From Acidimicrobiia bacterium (GTDB lineage Bacteria; Actinomycetota; Acidimicrobiia; Spongiisociales; UBA5794), in assembly GCA_030618675.1 (NCBI GenBank), contig JAUXCV010000084.1:1-6909 (forward strand): a stretch of 6,909 nucleotides of DNA. Reading direction: 5' to 3'. Position numbers and translations under genes: made by a program. This document shows, piece after piece, positions 5,300 through 6,909 of the stretch; within the stretch, counting starts at the first letter, position 1, and the number at the start of each line of letters is the position of its first letter. The notes below the pieces were generated by a model. The model had not been told where the DNA came from and searched no databases. It was given only the letters and a program-made list of their open reading frames with translations.

Positions 5300-6400
5300 A
5301 TGACCACCAACACGCTCGTGCTCGGTGCTGGGATCGTCGGTTCTGCGGCGGTGTGGGATCTCGTTCGTCGGGGCCACACCGTGACCGTGGCCGACGTCGA
5401 TCCAATGGTCGCCGACGAGGTAGCAGCCTCATTCGGAGCGTCACCCGCCCACCTCAACGTGAGCGACGGGCGACAGCTCATGACTCTCCTCGACGGATTC
5501 GATGCCGTGGTCTCGGCTGTTCCGTACCGTTTCGGCGTCGCTGTTGCCGGTGCTGCGATTCGAGCCGGCGCTCACTATGTGGATTTCGGCGGCAATCCGA
5601 CCGTCGTGGCCCGGCAGAGCGAACTCAACGGTGCCGCCGTCAACGCCGGCGTCCTCGTTGCGCCCGATTGCGGTCTTGCTCCGGGCCTCGCAAATGTGAT
5701 GGCGGAGCACCTCATCTCAACGACGCCGGGGCGTGTGCGCTCGGTCCAGATGCGCGTTGGTGCCCTGCCTCCGGAGCCGGTCGGTGCGCTCGGATATCAA
5801 CTGGCGTTCGATCCCGCCGGCCTGATCAACGAGTACGCAGAACCGTGCGAGATCGTGGAGAACGGCTCGTACCGCACCGTCGATCCACTGACCCGTTTCG
5901 AGACCGTCGAGTGGGAAGGTCGAGGACCCCTCGAAGCGTTTGCTACTGCAGGTGGCACATCGACGATGTGCCACGACTACGAAGGAAGCGTCGACCACCT
6001 CGAATACAAGACGCTCCGATTCCCAGGCCACGGCCGCATCTTCGCTGCGATTCGCGGCATGGGTCTGTTCGACGAGACCGGGGAGCCATCGCCGCGTTCC
6101 GTCCTGCTGACAGCCCTCTATCGAACGCTGCCCAGGGGAGATGACGACCTTGTGCTCGTTCGCGTGTGGGTCAAAACGGATGAAGCCACGAGAACCATGG
6201 AGATCGAAGACGTCCACGACGGGCGTTTCTCAGCACTTGCACGCACCACGGCGTTCCCCGCCACGGCACTCATCGATCTCGTCACGCGCGGCATCGTCAC
6301 GAAAACCGGTGTCCACACGATGCAACGCGCCATCGATGCCGACGCTCTCATCAAGGCTCTTCAGCCTGTCGGGATCACAGTGACCGATCGGAGGTCGTGA
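5300..6400 (+). CDS. Saccharopine dehydrogenase-family protein, probable L-lysine 6-dehydrogenase type
   Basis: The 366-residue cytoplasmic enzyme begins with a Rossmann fold: GAGIVG (9-14) binds the dinucleotide, and the acidic D32/D34 at the end of the second strand favours NAD over NADP. Further family blocks are DAVVSAVPY (68-76), HYVDFGGNP (92-100), APDCGLAPGLANV (121-133), TAGGTSTM (216-223) and YKTLRFPGH (236-244). The last three resemble lysine 6-dehydrogenase, which oxidises the side-chain amine of lysine to the semialdehyde (cyclising to piperideine carboxylate) and releases ammonia. The exact substrate is inferred; other members of the family act on saccharopine or related compounds. 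Length and order appear intact. The ATG at 5300 has a good ribosome-binding site. It is preceded by a repeat-rich gap and ends 6 bp from the stop of a gene on the other strand. It could supply lysine breakdown alongside the nearby amino acid importer, but nothing proves that link. Confidence 0.8.
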   Translation: MTTNTLVLGAGIVGSAAVWDLVRRGHTVTVADVDPMVADEVAASFGASPAHLNVSDGRQLMTLLDGFDAVVSAVPYRFGVAVAGAAIRAGAHYVDFGGNPTVVARQSELNGAAVNAGVLVAPDCGLAPGLANVMAEHLISTTPGRVRSVQMRVGALPPEPVGALGYQLAFDPAGLINEYAEPCEIVENGSYRTVDPLTRFETVEWEGRGPLEAFATAGGTSTMCHDYEGSVDHLEYKTLRFPGHGRIFAAIRGMGLFDETGEPSPRSVLLTALYRTLPRGDDDLVLVRVWVKTDEATRTMEIEDVHDGRFSALARTTAFPATALIDLVTRGIVTKTGVHTMQRAIDADALIKALQPVGITVTDRRS

Positions 6401-6406
6401 CCCCCT

Positions 6407-6909
6407 CTACGGCGTTGCAGTCCCCGCCTGTTCGGCTCCGATGCGATCGCTCGTCTCGGGATCGAAGAAATGCATCTTGCTGGTATCGAGCACCAGCTTG
6501 ATCTCGGATCCGTTCGGCACAGAAATATCGGGGCTGACACGAGCGCTGAACTTCGTCTCATCACCCAGGCTCGATGCATCGGTGCCCTGGTCGGCGAGCA
6601 ACTCCTCGATATCCGGCGTCATCACCGGCACCTCCGGCATCGAGAAATGAACATACGTATCCGAACCCAGCACCTCGTTCACGTCCGTCGTCGCGGTGAT
6701 CGTGCGATCCGGATCCTCCGGAACCACCCTCGAATCCTCAAAGTCGCCCGGCCGCATCCCAACAACCAACTTCTGATTCATGTAGTTCTCAATACCCGGA
6801 TGTCGATCCAGAGCCGTCTTCACCAGCTTCACCCGCTGACCCGCGAACGAGCACCACACATCCTCACCCTCAGCCGAGAGCGTCCCATAGATCAGGTTCA
6901 TGGCAGGAC
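6407..6909 (-). CDS. Sugar-type ABC transporter ATPase (UgpC/MsmK/MalK family), C-terminal part, cut by window edge
   Basis: The frame is open from the right edge to a TAG at 6407-6409 and shows only the C-terminal regulatory region of a carbohydrate ABC importer ATPase. It starts within PAMNLIYGTL, which in full proteins follows the end of the nucleotide-binding domain (usually in a GSPxMN context). It then has VVGMRPGDFED, where such proteins carry VGIRPE, a TOBE-type beta region with EVLGSDTYVHFSM, and KLVLDTSKMHFFDPETSDRIG near the end, the usual final motif of this group. The Walker and signature motifs lie outside the window. The ATG at 6901 is internal and should not be taken as the start. 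The insert with TPDIEELLADQGTDASSLGDE is common in actinobacterial members. Its substrate cannot be judged. Confidence 0.9.
   Translation of the reverse strand, partial: PAMNLIYGTLSAEGEDVWCSFAGQRVKLVKTALDRHPGIENYMNQKLVVGMRPGDFEDSRVVPEDPDRTITATTDVNEVLGSDTYVHFSMPEVPVMTPDIEELLADQGTDASSLGDETKFSARVSPDISVPNGSEIKLVLDTSKMHFFDPETSDRIGAEQAGTATP

Overview
The window is a high-GC bacterial chromosome segment. The codon use, the actinobacterial-style MsmK/UgpC TOBE domain at the right edge, and a CofC/FbiD-like F420-pathway enzyme suggest an actinobacterium, possibly of the Acidimicrobiia type. This placement is inference from protein style; there is no rRNA or other marker gene in the window.

Left edge (1-533): two nearly identical copies of the end of a small Nfu N-domain-like gene face each other tail to tail. 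The left copy is cut by the window edge. Together they form an inverted repeat with 136-bp arms (1-136 and 226-361), and the spacer holds an inverted array of 7-bp repeats.

Centre (616-4530, minus strand): a probable operon reads from right to left. A recognisable promoter with an overlapping dyad lies at 4504-4534. It is followed by a lipoprotein amino-acid-binding protein, a perfect 26-bp palindrome, an inner-membrane permease, its ATPase (ATGA overlap with the permease) and, 35 bp further, pyruvate kinase. The small Nfu-like gene follows after 82 bp. The binding protein, permease and ATPase make a complete polar-amino-acid ABC importer. Pyruvate kinase may be co-transcribed with it.

Right part (plus strand): divergent from the transporter is a CofC/FbiD-family guanylyltransferase-like gene with altered signature residues, probably starting at a GTG that overlaps the stop of a 19-codon leader ORF. 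After a 117-bp gap with 7-8 bp tandem repeats comes a saccharopine/lysine 6-dehydrogenase-family enzyme. Its end faces, 6 bp away, the C-terminal part of a sugar-type ABC transporter ATPase that runs off the right edge on the minus strand.

No tRNA, rRNA, CRISPR array, transposase or phage gene was seen. The most unusual material is intergenic: the inverted gene-end duplication, three gaps with TAC/GTA-containing 7-8 bp tandem repeats, the palindrome inside the transporter operon and the dyad over its promoter. The genes themselves are mostly ordinary metabolism and transport.
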